A stretch of 64,000 nucleotides of DNA from Halanaerobium saccharolyticum subsp. saccharolyticum DSM 6643 (GTDB taxonomy: Bacteria > Bacillota > Halanaerobiia > Halanaerobiales > Halanaerobiaceae). Made by a program: the position numbers and the translations under genes. The stretch lies in the NCBI RefSeq assembly GCF_000350165.1, contig NZ_CAUI01000021.1:62001-126000 (forward strand), given 5' to 3'. Shown here in pieces: positions 19,470-28,271 of this stretch. The notes beneath the pieces are model-generated. The model was not told the DNA's origin, did not search any database, and saw only the letters and a list, made by a program, of their open reading frames with translations. Each line of letters starts with the position of its first letter. Positions within the stretch are counted from its first letter, which is position 1.

Positions 19470-20276
19470 ATGAATACGGTAGTTGGAGTTAGTTTTAAAA
19501 AAGCCGGAAAAATCTATTATTTTGATCCTGGTGAACTTGAAATAAAAACCGGTGATTATGTAATAGTGGAAACTGCCCGGGGTATAGAATATGCCGAAGT
19601 AGTTGTTGGTAAAAAAGAAATATCAGATGAAGAGATAGTTGCGCCTTTAAAGGATGTAATTAGAAAGGCAACTTTAAAAGATAGAGATAAATATGAAAAA
19701 AACCTAGAATTAGAAGAAGAGGCATATGACATTTGTTTAAAGAAGATTGAAAAACATAATCTGCCAATGAAATTAATAGATGTAGAATATACTTTTGATC
19801 ATAATAAAATTATATTCTATTTTACTGCAGATGGAAGAGTTGATTTTAGAGAGCTTGTTAAGGATTTAGCATCTGTATTTAAAACTAGAATTGAATTGAG
19901 ACAGATTGGAGTCCGAGATGAAGCCAAAATGTTGGGAGGACTGGGTCCTTGCGGCTTACCTGTTTGCTGTGCTACTTTTTTAAGAGATTTTCAACCAATT
20001 TCAATTAAAATGGCAAAAAAACAGAATCTTTCACTCAACCCTTCCAAAATATCAGGTCTTTGTGGACGTTTGATGTGCTGTCTACGGTATGAAGCTCAAA
20101 CCTATAAAACTCTAAAGAAATTAATGCCAAATGTAGGCGAAAAAATCGAGTTAGAGATGGGTAAGGGAAAAGTAGTGGATAGAAATCTTGTTAAACATAC
20201 TGTAGAAGTTGATATTGGAACTGATGAAAATTTAGAAGTAGATGTAGATGACCTAGATGAATATGATTTAAATTGA
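19470..20276 (+). CDS. ricT: RicT/YaaT, PSP1-domain protein of the Y-complex
   Basis: 268 residues from an ATG at 19470 with SD GAGGTG. An upstream in-frame ATG at 19458 overlaps that SD. The PSP1 C-terminal domain is clear, with the cysteine pattern GPCGLPVCC and GLCGRLMCCLRYE that binds Fe-S in the RicAFT complex. In B. subtilis this complex assists RNase Y-dependent mRNA maturation and affects phosphorelay. Position between holB and yabA is conserved. No ricA or ricF is visible in the window. Confidence 0.93.
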   Translation: MNTVVGVSFKKAGKIYYFDPGELEIKTGDYVIVETARGIEYAEVVVGKKEISDEEIVAPLKDVIRKATLKDRDKYEKNLELEEEAYDICLKKIEKHNLPMKLIDVEYTFDHNKIIFYFTADGRVDFRELVKDLASVFKTRIELRQIGVRDEAKMLGGLGPCGLPVCCATFLRDFQPISIKMAKKQNLSLNPSKISGLCGRLMCCLRYEAQTYKTLKKLMPNVGEKIELEMGKGKVVDRNLVKHTVEVDIGTDENLEVDVDDLDEYDLN

Positions 20277-20296
20277 TTTGAAAGGAAGGAAATTTA

Positions 20297-20623
20297 ATGG
20301 ATCAAGAAATATTAAGCAGCCTTGCCCATTTTCAGGAGCAAATAGAGGCACTTTCCCTCCGATTTCACAAACTTAAAGATATTACCTATCAGCTTTATAA
20401 AGAAAATGAAGAATTAGAGCGAGAAAATGAAGAGTTGAGATCTCTGCTTTTTAAAGATCAAGAAGAAGCAGAAGACGCTGTGGTTGAAAAAGAAGGTTAC
20501 AGTAATTTAATTCATATCTATGATGAAGGTTATCATGTTTGTCCTTTAAGTTTTGGAGAAAAAAGAAAAGGGGATTGCCTTTTCTGTTTAAATCTGCTAG
20601 AAAATCAGGGTAAGGAGAAATAA
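20297..20623 (+). CDS. yabA: Replication initiation control protein YabA
   Basis: 108 residues. An N-terminal coiled coil (leucine- and glutamate-rich to about residue 55) is followed by a variable linker and the C-terminal zinc-binding module HIYDEGYHVCPLSFGEKRKG with CLFC. This layout, and the place after ricT, identify YabA, which binds DnaA and DnaN to restrain re-initiation in Firmicutes. SD AAGGAAGG precedes the ATG. Confidence 0.94.
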   Translation: MDQEILSSLAHFQEQIEALSLRFHKLKDITYQLYKENEELERENEELRSLLFKDQEEAEDAVVEKEGYSNLIHIYDEGYHVCPLSFGEKRKGDCLFCLNLLENQGKEK

Positions 20624-20626
20624 GTT

Positions 20627-21349
20627 ATGGAAGAGATTCATTATTTAATTGAAGAAGAACTTGAGATTATACAGGATGATAGATTTTTCAAATTTGGAAC
20701 TGATTCTGTACTTTTAGCAAATTTTGTGGAACTCCGAAACGGAGATAAAGTAATTGATCTTGGTACAGGCAGTGGTGTGATTCCACTGCTTTTAGCATAT
20801 AAAAATAATAATGTAAAAGTTACTGGAGTTGAAATTCAGGTTGAAGCTGCTGATTTAGCAAAACGTAATGTAGAATTTAATAATCTAGAAAAAGATATTA
20901 AAATTATAAATGCTGATCTCTGCAGTTTAGAATCTGAGCTGGAAGCAGGGAGCTTTGATGTAGTAGTATCTAATCCTCCTTATCTACCGGTTGAAGGTGG
21001 TAAAATGAAGGAAAATGATTATATAGCAATTGCAAGACATGAAATTCATGCAAAATTAGAGGATGTGGTAGCTGCAGCTGCACGTCTTTTAAAATATGGA
21101 GGACATTTTTTTCTTGTTCATAGAGCTGAAAGATTAACAGAGGTTATTGAAACTCTAGCTCAATATAATTGTCAGGCGAAAGAACTGCGGTTGGTCCAGG
21201 CTCGTCGAGATAAAGAAGCAGATATTTTTATGCTTAAGGCAAAAAAAGGAGCAAATCCAGGTTTAAGGATAAAACCAGTTTTAATTATTTATCAAGATAA
21301 CAGTAGTGAATATACTGCCGAACTAAAAGAAATCTATGGTCAAAAATAA
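20627..21349 (+). CDS. trmN6: tRNA1(Val) (adenine37-N6)-methyltransferase family
   Basis: 240 residues. SAM motif I is VIDLGTGSGVIPLLLA and the adenine-N6 catalytic motif is NPPY (in VVSNPPYLPVEGG). This is the COG4123/YabB family next to yabA and rsmI in Firmicutes. The usual GIY-YIG protein gene (yazA) between them is missing here. It follows yabA by 3 nt. The E. coli homologue methylates A37 of tRNA-Val. The specificity here is inferred from family only. Confidence 0.88.
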   Translation: MEEIHYLIEEELEIIQDDRFFKFGTDSVLLANFVELRNGDKVIDLGTGSGVIPLLLAYKNNNVKVTGVEIQVEAADLAKRNVEFNNLEKDIKIINADLCSLESELEAGSFDVVVSNPPYLPVEGGKMKENDYIAIARHEIHAKLEDVVAAAARLLKYGGHFFLVHRAERLTEVIETLAQYNCQAKELRLVQARRDKEADIFMLKAKKGANPGLRIKPVLIIYQDNSSEYTAELKEIYGQK

Positions 21350-21396
21350 CAGTTAACATGCTGTTTTAATATTATTATTTTACAGGGGGTTATTTT

Positions 21397-22266
21397 TTGC
21401 AAGCAGCAAATCTTTATTTATGCGGAACTCCTATTGGCAATTTAGATGATGTGAGCCAGAGGTTGCTGGATACATTAAAAAATGTTGATCTTATTGCCTG
21501 TGAAGATACCCGCAGAACCCAGAAACTTTTAAATTATTTTTCTATCAAAACAAAAATGATTAGTTATCATGAGCACAATGAAAGAGAAAGAAGCAGGGAG
21601 TTAATTGAGCTTTTAAAAGAAGGGAAAGAAATTGCTTTAGTCAGTGATGCAGGAATGCCTGGAGTATCAGACCCAGGAGAGATTTTAGTCAAAAAAGCTG
21701 TAAAAGCAGGAATTGAAGTTATACCGATTCCGGGCCCGAGCGCCTTTCTGGCAGCTCTAGTAGTTTCTGGACTTGACATTTCTTCTTTTTCATTTAAAGC
21801 ATTTATTCCTCGCTCCGGCAAAAAAAGGCAGGAGTTCTTGGAAGAATTAGCTTTTGCTAAAGATACAACAGCTTTTTACGAATCTCCTTATAGACTTAAA
21901 GAAACACTTAAAGATCTCAGTCAGTTTAGCTCAGAATTAAGCACCCGGCAGGCGGTTGTTGCCCGTGAGATTACCAAAATGCACGAAGAAAAATATTACG
22001 GAACAGTGGCCGAGTTAGAACATAAACTTAAAGAACAGGAAATTAAAGGGGAAATTGTTGTAGTTGTTGCTGGACGCAGTCAAGTTGAAGCAGAAAGTGA
22101 AGGCTGGGAAGAATTAAGCATTTTGGAACATCTTAAGCTTTTAATTGAGAGTGGAATGACAAAAAAACAGGCTATAAAACAGGTAGCAAAATTGAGGGAA
22201 CTTCCCAAAAGTGATGTTTATAAAGAAGCAGTTGTTATTTCAGTCGATAAGAATAAATTTGAGTAA
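21397..22266 (+). CDS. rsmI: 16S rRNA (cytidine1402-2'-O)-methyltransferase
   Basis: 289 residues from a TTG at 21397 with an AGGGGG SD. It opens LYLCGTPIGNLDDVSQRLLD, followed by CEDTRRTQKLLNYF, the invariant SDAGMPGVSDPG and IPGPSAFLAALVVSG, all hallmark sequences of the RsmI tetrapyrrole-methylase-like fold. It modifies C1402 at the ribosomal P site. It is part of the tmk-to-rlmH run of informational genes. Confidence 0.96.
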   Translation: MQAANLYLCGTPIGNLDDVSQRLLDTLKNVDLIACEDTRRTQKLLNYFSIKTKMISYHEHNERERSRELIELLKEGKEIALVSDAGMPGVSDPGEILVKKAVKAGIEVIPIPGPSAFLAALVVSGLDISSFSFKAFIPRSGKKRQEFLEELAFAKDTTAFYESPYRLKETLKDLSQFSSELSTRQAVVAREITKMHEEKYYGTVAELEHKLKEQEIKGEIVVVVAGRSQVEAESEGWEELSILEHLKLLIESGMTKKQAIKQVAKLRELPKSDVYKEAVVISVDKNKFE

Positions 22267-22290
22267 ATAAATTTCGAAAGGATGATAATT

Positions 22291-24255
22291 TTGAGCAGAG
22301 ATACTTACTATGTAACTACACCAATTTACTATCCAAGTGACAAACTACATATCGGTCATGCTTATACAACAGTGGCTGCTGATACCATTGCTCGTTATAA
22401 GAAAATGCGTGGTTTTGATACTATGTTTTTGACTGGTTCTGATGAACATGGTCAGAAAATAGAGCGTAAGGCTGAAGCAGCTGGTAAGGAAACTAAAGAA
22501 TATGTTGATCAGATAGTTGAAACTTTTAAAGAATTATGGGATAAACTTGATATTGACTATGACTATTTTATTAGAACCACTGAAGAGCGTCATGAAAAAG
22601 TAGTTCAAAAAATATTTAAAAAGCTTTATGATAAAGGTGATATTTACAAAGGTAATTATGAAGGTTGGTATTGCACCCCTTGTGAGTCTTTTTGGGCTGA
22701 AAGGCAGCTAGAAGAAGAGAATGAAGAAAAGGTATGTCCTGACTGTCACCGACCGGTAGAATGGGTTGAAGAACAAAGTTATTTCTTCAAAATGGGTAAA
22801 TATGCAGATCGACTTTTAGAACATATAAAAAGTCATCCAGAGTTTATTGAGCCAGAATCACGCCGTAATGAGATGGTTAATTTTATCGAAAATGGTCTTG
22901 ATGATTTAAGTGTATCTAGAACTACCTTTGACTGGGGAATTCCAGTTCCAATTGATGAAGATCATGTTATTTATGTTTGGATTGATGCCTTAAGTAACTA
23001 TATTACTGCAATTGGTTATGAAACAGATCCAGAAAATTTTGAACATTACTGGCCGGCAGATTTACATCTTGTAGGGAAAGATATTTTGCGTTTCCATACA
23101 GTAATCTGGCCTATAATTTTAATGGCTTTAGATTTAGAGCTGCCAGATCAAGTTTTTGGACATGGTTGGCTTTTAAGTGATACTGGAAAAATGTCAAAAT
23201 CTAAAGGGAATGTCGTTGATCCAGTTGTTTTAATAAATGACTTTGGCAAAGATGCTATTCGTTACTATCTGCTGCGTGAAGTAGCTTTTGGTACAGATGG
23301 AACTTACTCTACAGAAGCCTTAATTCAGCGAATTAATTCTGATTTAGCAAATGATCTTGGCAATCTTTTAAATAGAACTGTGTCAATGGTTGAACAGTAT
23401 TTTGACAGTGAAATTCCTGAGCCCTCAATTAAAGAAGCAGTAGATAAGGAATTGATTGATCTTGCGGATGAGACAAAAATAGTGGTCGAAGAACAGATGG
23501 AAAAGTTAAAATATACTGTTGCTTTAGAGAAGATTTGGAATTTTGTTCGCCGTACAAATAAATATATTGATCAGACTGCTCCTTGGGTTCTGGCCCGAGA
23601 AGAAGAAAATCGTGAAAGATTAAAAACTGTACTTTATAATTTATTAGAATCCTTAAGGATTATTGCTGTAATGTTAAAACCTTTCCTAACTGAGGCTCCT
23701 TATAAAATGGGAGAGCAGCTTGGTCAGTTAGAAGCTATAAAAAATGCTACCTGGAATGATACAGAGTGGGGAGCATTAAAAACAGGTGTTAAAGTGTATA
23801 ATGGAGACCCAATGTTTCCAAGAATAGATTTAGAAGAATATTTTGAGAAAGTTGAGGCTCGCAAAAAAGAGTCTACATCAGAAAAGAAAGAGAAGGAGGG
23901 AACTGATTTGGAATTAGCAGAAATTAAAGATAGAATTACTTTCGAAGAATTTATGGACACTGATATTAGAGTTGCTGAAATTATAGAGGCTGAAAAAATT
24001 GAAGGCAGTAACAAATTACTTAAATTAAAGGTTGATATTGGTTTAGAAAAAAGACAATTGGTTGCAGGAATTGCAAAACATTTCAGCGCCGAAGAAGTTA
24101 TTGGACGCAAGATTTTAATTGTCGCTAATTTAGAACCAGCTACAATTTTTGGAGTTAAGTCAGAAGGAATGATTTTAGCTGCAACTGATCCAGAAGAAAA
24201 TATGGTTTTATCAACAGTTAGTGCTGATATAGCAAATGGAAGTCAGGTAAAATAA
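22291..24255 (+). CDS. metG: Methionyl-tRNA synthetase
   Basis: About 654 residues. A TTG at 22291 fits the SD GAAAGGATGAT. The in-frame ATG at 22282 lies inside that SD. The class I signatures are HIGH (KLHIGHAYTT) and KMSKS (GKMSKSKGNVVDP). A zinc knuckle CTPCESFWAERQLEEENE and CPDC marks the single-Zn form. After an anticodon domain and a Lys/Glu linker (about residues 530-545), an OB-fold tRNA-binding domain ends the protein (EFMDTDIRVAEIIEAEKIEG). It charges tRNA-Met. The C-terminal domain supports dimerisation and tRNA affinity. Confidence 0.97.
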   Translation: MSRDTYYVTTPIYYPSDKLHIGHAYTTVAADTIARYKKMRGFDTMFLTGSDEHGQKIERKAEAAGKETKEYVDQIVETFKELWDKLDIDYDYFIRTTEERHEKVVQKIFKKLYDKGDIYKGNYEGWYCTPCESFWAERQLEEENEEKVCPDCHRPVEWVEEQSYFFKMGKYADRLLEHIKSHPEFIEPESRRNEMVNFIENGLDDLSVSRTTFDWGIPVPIDEDHVIYVWIDALSNYITAIGYETDPENFEHYWPADLHLVGKDILRFHTVIWPIILMALDLELPDQVFGHGWLLSDTGKMSKSKGNVVDPVVLINDFGKDAIRYYLLREVAFGTDGTYSTEALIQRINSDLANDLGNLLNRTVSMVEQYFDSEIPEPSIKEAVDKELIDLADETKIVVEEQMEKLKYTVALEKIWNFVRRTNKYIDQTAPWVLAREEENRERLKTVLYNLLESLRIIAVMLKPFLTEAPYKMGEQLGQLEAIKNATWNDTEWGALKTGVKVYNGDPMFPRIDLEEYFEKVEARKKESTSEKKEKEGTDLELAEIKDRITFEEFMDTDIRVAEIIEAEKIEGSNKLLKLKVDIGLEKRQLVAGIAKHFSAEEVIGRKILIVANLEPATIFGVKSEGMILAATDPEENMVLSTVSADIANGSQVK

Positions 24256-24278
24256 ATTTCAATTAGGGGGAATTAACA

Positions 24279-24935
24279 ATGAAAGATAGAGAGAATATAC
24301 CTAAAGCAACAATTGAAAGACTCCCTTTATATTACAGATGTCTTGATAAGATGGATACTTTTGAAGATGTTGATGTAGTTTCTTCTAAAGATTTGGGGGG
24401 GAAACTGGATATTCCATCAACCCAGGTACGTAAAGATCTTTCTTATTATGGAGAGTTTGGTCGTCGTGGGGTTGGATATAATGTTAATGAATTAAGGAAG
24501 TCAGTAGGTAAAATTTTAGGTGTCGATAGAATTTGGCCAGCAGTATTAGTTGGGGCTGGTAACTTAGGTCATGCTTTAGTCAATTATAAAAGTTTTTCCA
24601 TGATGGGTTTTGAAATCACTCATGTTTTCGATAGTGATTCAGCTAAAATTGGGAATTTAATTAACGGGCGTGAAGTTGTAAGTGTTAATGATTTAGGCAG
24701 GATAGTACAGGAAAATAATATTAAATTAGGAGTAATTGCTGTTCCGACAGATGATGCTCAGGCTGTAGCTGAAGAGATGGTTGAATCAGGAATTAAAGCA
24801 ATTTGGAATTTTGCTCCGACTCGACTTCGGGTTCCAGAGGAAATTGAAGTTAAAAATGAGGACTTAGCAGTAGGTATAGTTTCTCTGATATATCATTTAA
24901 GTTGGCAGGAAGAAATTGAAGCAAAGGGTGAATAA
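24279..24935 (+). CDS. rex: Redox-sensing transcriptional repressor Rex
   Basis: 218 residues. An N-terminal winged helix (IPKATIERLPLYYRCL and STQVRKDLSYYGEFGRRGVG) precedes a Rossmann NADH-binding domain (VLVGAGNLGHALVNY) and the C-terminal FAPTRLRVPEE helix that contacts the partner subunit. Rex releases DNA when NADH is high. A Rex-like box overlaps the nifJ promoter at 1886-1901. It follows metG by 23 nt and so is probably co-transcribed. Confidence 0.96.
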   Translation: MKDRENIPKATIERLPLYYRCLDKMDTFEDVDVVSSKDLGGKLDIPSTQVRKDLSYYGEFGRRGVGYNVNELRKSVGKILGVDRIWPAVLVGAGNLGHALVNYKSFSMMGFEITHVFDSDSAKIGNLINGREVVSVNDLGRIVQENNIKLGVIAVPTDDAQAVAEEMVESGIKAIWNFAPTRLRVPEEIEVKNEDLAVGIVSLIYHLSWQEEIEAKGE

Positions 24936-24939
24936 AGAA

Positions 24940-25758
24940 GTGAGAATAGAAACAGCAGTTTTATCCAGCGGCAGTAAAGGTAATTCTACTTATATTCGCG
25001 CTGGTGAATATTCTGTTTTAATTGATGCTGGTTTAAGTGGCAAAGCTTTAGAAAAAAGAATGGCAGCTTTAGATTTAAAACCAGAAGACTTAAATGCTTT
25101 ATTAATTACACATGAACATAAGGATCACATAAAAGGGGTAGGAATACTTTCTCGCCGTTATGATCTTCCCATTTATGCCAATGATGGTACCTGGGCGGAG
25201 GCGGAGTCTGATTTAGGTAAAATAAAAACTAAAAACCGTAGGGTCTTTACAGGGGACTTTATAGTTGGTGATCTAAAATTTTCACCATACTCGATTTCAC
25301 ATGATGCTGCTCAACCAGTCGGATATGTTTGTCGGGTGGGAGATAAAAAAATTGTACTGGCCACTGATACTGGTGTCACAAATGAAGATATAATTACTAA
25401 AATAAAAGGAGCAGATTTTTTTGTTCTTGAATCAAATCATGATTTAGAAATGTTGATGACTGGGAAATATCCTTATTTTTTAAAAAATAGGATTAAAGGT
25501 AAAGAAGGACACTTATCGAATGATGATACTGCAGCTTTATTACCTTCTTTACTTAAAGATAATTTTCCTACAGTTGTTTTAGCTCATTTAAGTGAAGAAA
25601 ACAATAATCCTAAAGTAGCTTATATCACTGTTAATAATGCTCTTAAAGAAGCTGGGTTTAAAGTTGGTAAAGATTTAAGGATGGGTTGTGCTTCACAGTC
25701 TAAAACAACACCGCTTTTTAGACTTGATAAAAAAGAGAAGAATAAGGAATTATTTTAA
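24940..25758 (+). CDS. walJ: MBL-fold hydrolase WalJ/YycJ family
   Basis: 272 residues from a GTG at 24940, 9 nt after the SD AAAGGGTG. A TTG at 24916 would overlap rex. The opening SSGSKGNSTYIRAGEYSVLI and the metal motif THEHKDHIKGVG (HxHxDH) are the family's, as is VLATDTGVTNEDI. WalJ is an exonuclease-like metallo-beta-lactamase linked to cell-wall and DNA processes. In Bacillus it sits in walRK-HIJ and near rlmH. Here rlmH is retained 2 nt downstream, but walRK are not adjacent. Confidence 0.9.
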   Translation: MRIETAVLSSGSKGNSTYIRAGEYSVLIDAGLSGKALEKRMAALDLKPEDLNALLITHEHKDHIKGVGILSRRYDLPIYANDGTWAEAESDLGKIKTKNRRVFTGDFIVGDLKFSPYSISHDAAQPVGYVCRVGDKKIVLATDTGVTNEDIITKIKGADFFVLESNHDLEMLMTGKYPYFLKNRIKGKEGHLSNDDTAALLPSLLKDNFPTVVLAHLSEENNNPKVAYITVNNALKEAGFKVGKDLRMGCASQSKTTPLFRLDKKEKNKELF

Positions 25759-25760
25759 TT

Positions 25761-26240
25761 ATGGATATTAACCTTATAACAGTTGGTAGTTTAAAATCTT
25801 CATTTTTAGAACCAGGCATTCAGGAATTCAAAAAACGTTTAAGTCGTTACTGCAATTTAAATATTATTGAAATTAGCGATGAAACTGTTCCAAAAAATTA
25901 TTCAGATAAAGATATTGAAGCACTGCAGGCATTAGAAGGTGAGCGAATAATAAAAAAGATTCCTGAACGAACATATATTTTCGCTCTTGATGTTAATGGA
26001 AAACCAATGACTTCAACTGGTTTTGCTAAATCACTTAATAATCTTCAGGTTAGAGGATACAGTTCCTTTACTTTTATAATTGGTGGGGCAACAGGTTTAA
26101 GTGACTTTGTAATCCAGAAAGCAGATTATAGATTTTCTTTATCGCATATGACGTTTACTCACCAGATGATTCGTTTAATTTTATTAGAACAGATATATAG
26201 AGCTTTTAAAATTAATAATAATGAACCATATCATTTGTAA
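25761..26240 (+). CDS. rlmH: 23S rRNA (pseudouridine1915-N3)-methyltransferase
   Basis: 159 residues, the usual size for this trefoil-knot SPOUT enzyme. INLITVGSLKSSFLEPGIQE at the start, FIIGGATGLSDFVIQKA (SAM loop) and SLSHMTFTHQMIRLILLEQI YRA at the C-terminus are diagnostic. It acts on pseudouridine 1915 of 23S rRNA in the whole ribosome. It is the last gene of the long plus-strand group and ends at a bidirectional terminator. Confidence 0.96.
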   Translation: MDINLITVGSLKSSFLEPGIQEFKKRLSRYCNLNIIEISDETVPKNYSDKDIEALQALEGERIIKKIPERTYIFALDVNGKPMTSTGFAKSLNNLQVRGYSSFTFIIGGATGLSDFVIQKADYRFSLSHMTFTHQMIRLILLEQIYRAFKINNNEPYHL

Positions 26241-26288
26241 AATGACTTCCTGTTTGCGGAGCCATTTTTAAAAAATTAAATAGATAAT

Positions 26289-26338
26289 AAAAAAGTGCCC
26301 TTAATCCAAAAATTAATTTAGATTATGGGCACTTTTTT
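26289..26338. terminator. Bidirectional terminator between rlmH and rpsD
   Basis: AAAAAGTGCCC with TTAATC on the left pairs with GATTA and GGGCACTTTTTT on the right. T runs occur on both strands, so it can end both convergent transcripts. Confidence 0.93.
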
Positions 26339-26345
26339 TCATATT

Positions 26346-26942
26346 TTATTTTCTGGAATAAAACTCTATTACAAGCTGATCATTTATTTCAATTGGTATT
26401 TCATTAATTTCAACTTCTGAAATTAATTTTGAAGTAAAATTATCATAATCTCTTTCTAGATAGCTAATTGGAGTTAAATGTCGATCTAAATAATTTTCTT
26501 TAAATAAATTGTTTTTTCTGTATTTATCTCTAAGAGAAATTTGATCTCCAATCTCGATTTGATAAGATGGGATATCTATTTTTTCTCCATTAACTAAAAT
26601 GTGTCCATGGACAACCATTTGTCTAGCCTGCCTGATTGAACGAGCAAAACCAGCTCTATAAACTAAATTATCGAGTCGTTTCTCCAATTTTTTAATCAAA
26701 TTATTAGCGGTTACACCAGCTTCTTTTGTAGACTGTTGTACATAACGACTAAATTTTTTCTCCATCAAGCCGTAGTAAGCACGTAAGCGCTGTTTTTCCA
26801 AAAGCTGCTGACCATAATTTGATAATTTTTTGTTGGCACGATTAAAAGTACCATCTGCTTTTTTCATTGCCTTAGGATGTCCATAAATATTAACACCCAA
26901 TCTTCTTGATTCTTTAAATCTTGGACCTCTTTTTCTGGCCAA
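26346..26942 (-). CDS. rpsD: Small ribosomal subunit protein S4 (uS4), cysteine-free form
   Basis: 198 residues from a TTG at 26942 with SD AGGAGG at about 26953-26958. The S4 core is clear: [20 protein letters not shown], then [20 protein letters not shown] and [18 protein letters not shown] (the S4 RNA-binding fold). The N-terminus lacks the CxxC...C zinc site found in many Firmicute S4 proteins, so this is the C-minus type. It is a single gene on the minus strand, away from the usual rpsM-rpsK-rpoA operon. It may be the only S4 or a second paralog; the window cannot decide. A 9-bp hairpin just upstream of the SD could serve autoregulation. Confidence 0.94.
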   Translation of the reverse strand: MARKRGPRFKESRRLGVNIYGHPKAMKKADGTFNRANKKLSNYGQQLLEKQRLRAYYGLMEKKFSRYVQQSTKEAGVTANNLIKKLEKRLDNLVYRAGFARSIRQARQMVVHGHILVNGEKIDIPSYQIEIGDQISLRDKYRKNNLFKENYLDRHLTPISYLERDYDNFTSKLISEVEINEIPIEINDQLVIEFYSRK

Positions 26943-26959
26943 TTTTAAATTTCCTCCTT

Positions 26960-26988
26960 ATTAATAACTATTAGCCGCGGTTATTAAT
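26960..26988 (-). promoter_or_regulatory. Leader hairpin upstream of rpsD
   Basis: ATTAATAAC and GTTATTAAT (9 bp, perfect) enclose an 11-nt loop, with the stem base 2-3 nt from the rpsD SD. S4 leaders of Firmicutes are autoregulatory. Whether this one is of that type is inferred from position only. Confidence 0.4.
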
Positions 26989-27055
26989 CCATAGTTATCT
27001 TATCAAGATTTATGAATTGTTTATAGTTCTTGTTTAACAATTTTAAAATAAAATT

Positions 27056-27107
27056 ATAATAATTTTAGCCAAATTCATTTACAAAGTAAAGAGTAATATA
27101 ATATAAT
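27056..27107. promoter_or_regulatory. Overlapping divergent promoters for rpsD and the methyltransferase
   Basis: Minus strand: TTGTAA (27084-27079), 17 bp, TATTAT (27061-27056) toward rpsD. Plus strand: TTTACA (27078-27083), 18 bp, TATAAT (27102-27107) toward 27152. The two -35 boxes share the same bases. Confidence 0.45.
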
Positions 27108-27151
27108 ATAAAATAGAGTAGTTAATAATTTAAGATTTAAGGAGTGGAAAT

Positions 27152-27787
27152 TTGAATTGTAAAGTATGTGGAAGTGATAATTTAGAAAAAATAAACATTG
27201 AAGATAATTATTATCACTGTAATGATTGTGAAGTGATTTTTATTTCTCCAAAAAATATTGTAGATCAAACCGAAGAAAAAGAGAGATATGAAGGTCATGA
27301 TAATAATCATCAGAATGAAGGTTATGTTACAATGTTTAAAGATTTTATAGAGGAATTGCTGGAAGAACATCTCAATTTAGAACAAATGGATGATGTACTA
27401 GAGTTTGGCTGTGGCCCAGGTCCAGTGTTGGCTGATCTTTTAAAAGAAAAGGGTCTCAATGTCGACATATATGATCCCTATTTTTTTCCAGAAAAAGTTT
27501 TTGAAAAAAATAAATATGACCTAATTACCTCGACAGAAGTATTTGAACATTTTTCTGATCCTATCAAAGAAATGAAACTATTAACTTCACATTTAAAAGA
27601 AGATTCTTATCTGGCAGTAATGACTTCTTTTCATCCTGGACCAGAAGAATTTGAAGATTGGTGGTATAAGTGGGATCCTACCCATATAGTTTTTTTTAAT
27701 GAAAAAACTTTTAATAAAATTGCTTCAATATTTGATTTGGAAATAATTTATACTGATCAAGAAAAATATATTCTTTTTAAAGTTTAG
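27152..27787 (+). CDS. Zinc-ribbon plus SAM methyltransferase protein
   Basis: 211 residues from a TTG at 27152, with SD AAGGAGTGG. The first 35 residues hold a C4 zinc ribbon (CKVCGSDN and CNDCEVIF). The rest is a class I methyltransferase with motif I LEFGCGPGPVLADLL, an acidic residue at VDIYDPYFFP and the segment LITSTEVFEHFSDPIKEMKL, as in the Methyltransf_23 type. The ribbon may recognise RNA or a protein target, but no substrate can be named. It is followed 14 nt later by an exported protein gene. Confidence 0.8.
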   Translation: MNCKVCGSDNLEKINIEDNYYHCNDCEVIFISPKNIVDQTEEKERYEGHDNNHQNEGYVTMFKDFIEELLEEHLNLEQMDDVLEFGCGPGPVLADLLKEKGLNVDIYDPYFFPEKVFEKNKYDLITSTEVFEHFSDPIKEMKLLTSHLKEDSYLAVMTSFHPGPEEFEDWWYKWDPTHIVFFNEKTFNKIASIFDLEIIYTDQEKYILFKV

Positions 27788-27801
27788 AGGGGGAGAGACT
27801 C

Positions 27802-28224
27802 TTGAAAAAAATTTTAGTGTTAATGACAGCTTTTTTTGCATTAACTTTTCTTTTAACAGCAGTAGTAAGTGCTGAAGATGTTGATGTTTGGGAAAAAGCA
27901 AAAGAAGAAGGAGTTCATTTTCGAGCAGTTGGTAATGAACCAGGTTGGTTAGTTGAGGTTAAAGATGATAAAAGAATAAAGTTTGTTAATGATTATGGTG
28001 ATTTAGAGATTAAAGCACCTGTAGACGATTTATGGCTTGGACCAGCTGGAGAAGATAAGATTTATTATGTCGAGAATGAAGCTATTCAATTCCAGGTCAT
28101 CATAATGAAAAAGAGCTATCAAGATACAATGAGTGGGGAATATTTCCCTTATCAGGTAAGAGTGGTTTTTCCAAATAAAAGCTATGTTGGTGGCGGAAGG
28201 CTATTAATTCAGACTGAAAAGTAA
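27802..28224 (+). CDS. Exported protein of the COG3650-like type
   Basis: 140 residues from a TTG at 27802. An N-terminal signal peptide (MKKILVLMTAFFALTFLLTA, cleavage likely after VVSA) shows export, and there is no lipobox cysteine. The mature part begins with the conserved phrase FRAVGNEPGWLVEV, which I recognise from uncharacterised COG3650/HslJ-associated envelope proteins, and continues as a small beta-rich domain. No catalytic residues are apparent. It lies downstream of the methyltransferase and ends at a strong terminator. Confidence 0.7.
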   Translation: MKKILVLMTAFFALTFLLTAVVSAEDVDVWEKAKEEGVHFRAVGNEPGWLVEVKDDKRIKFVNDYGDLEIKAPVDDLWLGPAGEDKIYYVENEAIQFQVIIMKKSYQDTMSGEYFPYQVRVVFPNKSYVGGGRLLIQTEK

Positions 28225-28235
28225 ATTTAATATTA

Positions 28236-28269
28236 AAATCCCTGCATAATTTTCTGCAGGGATTTTTAT
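28236..28269. terminator. Terminator between the exported protein and the OsmC gene
   Basis: AAATCCCTGCA (28236-28246) pairs perfectly with TGCAGGGATTT (28255-28265). T runs on both sides make it bidirectional for the convergent genes. Confidence 0.9.
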
Positions 28270-28271
28270 TA

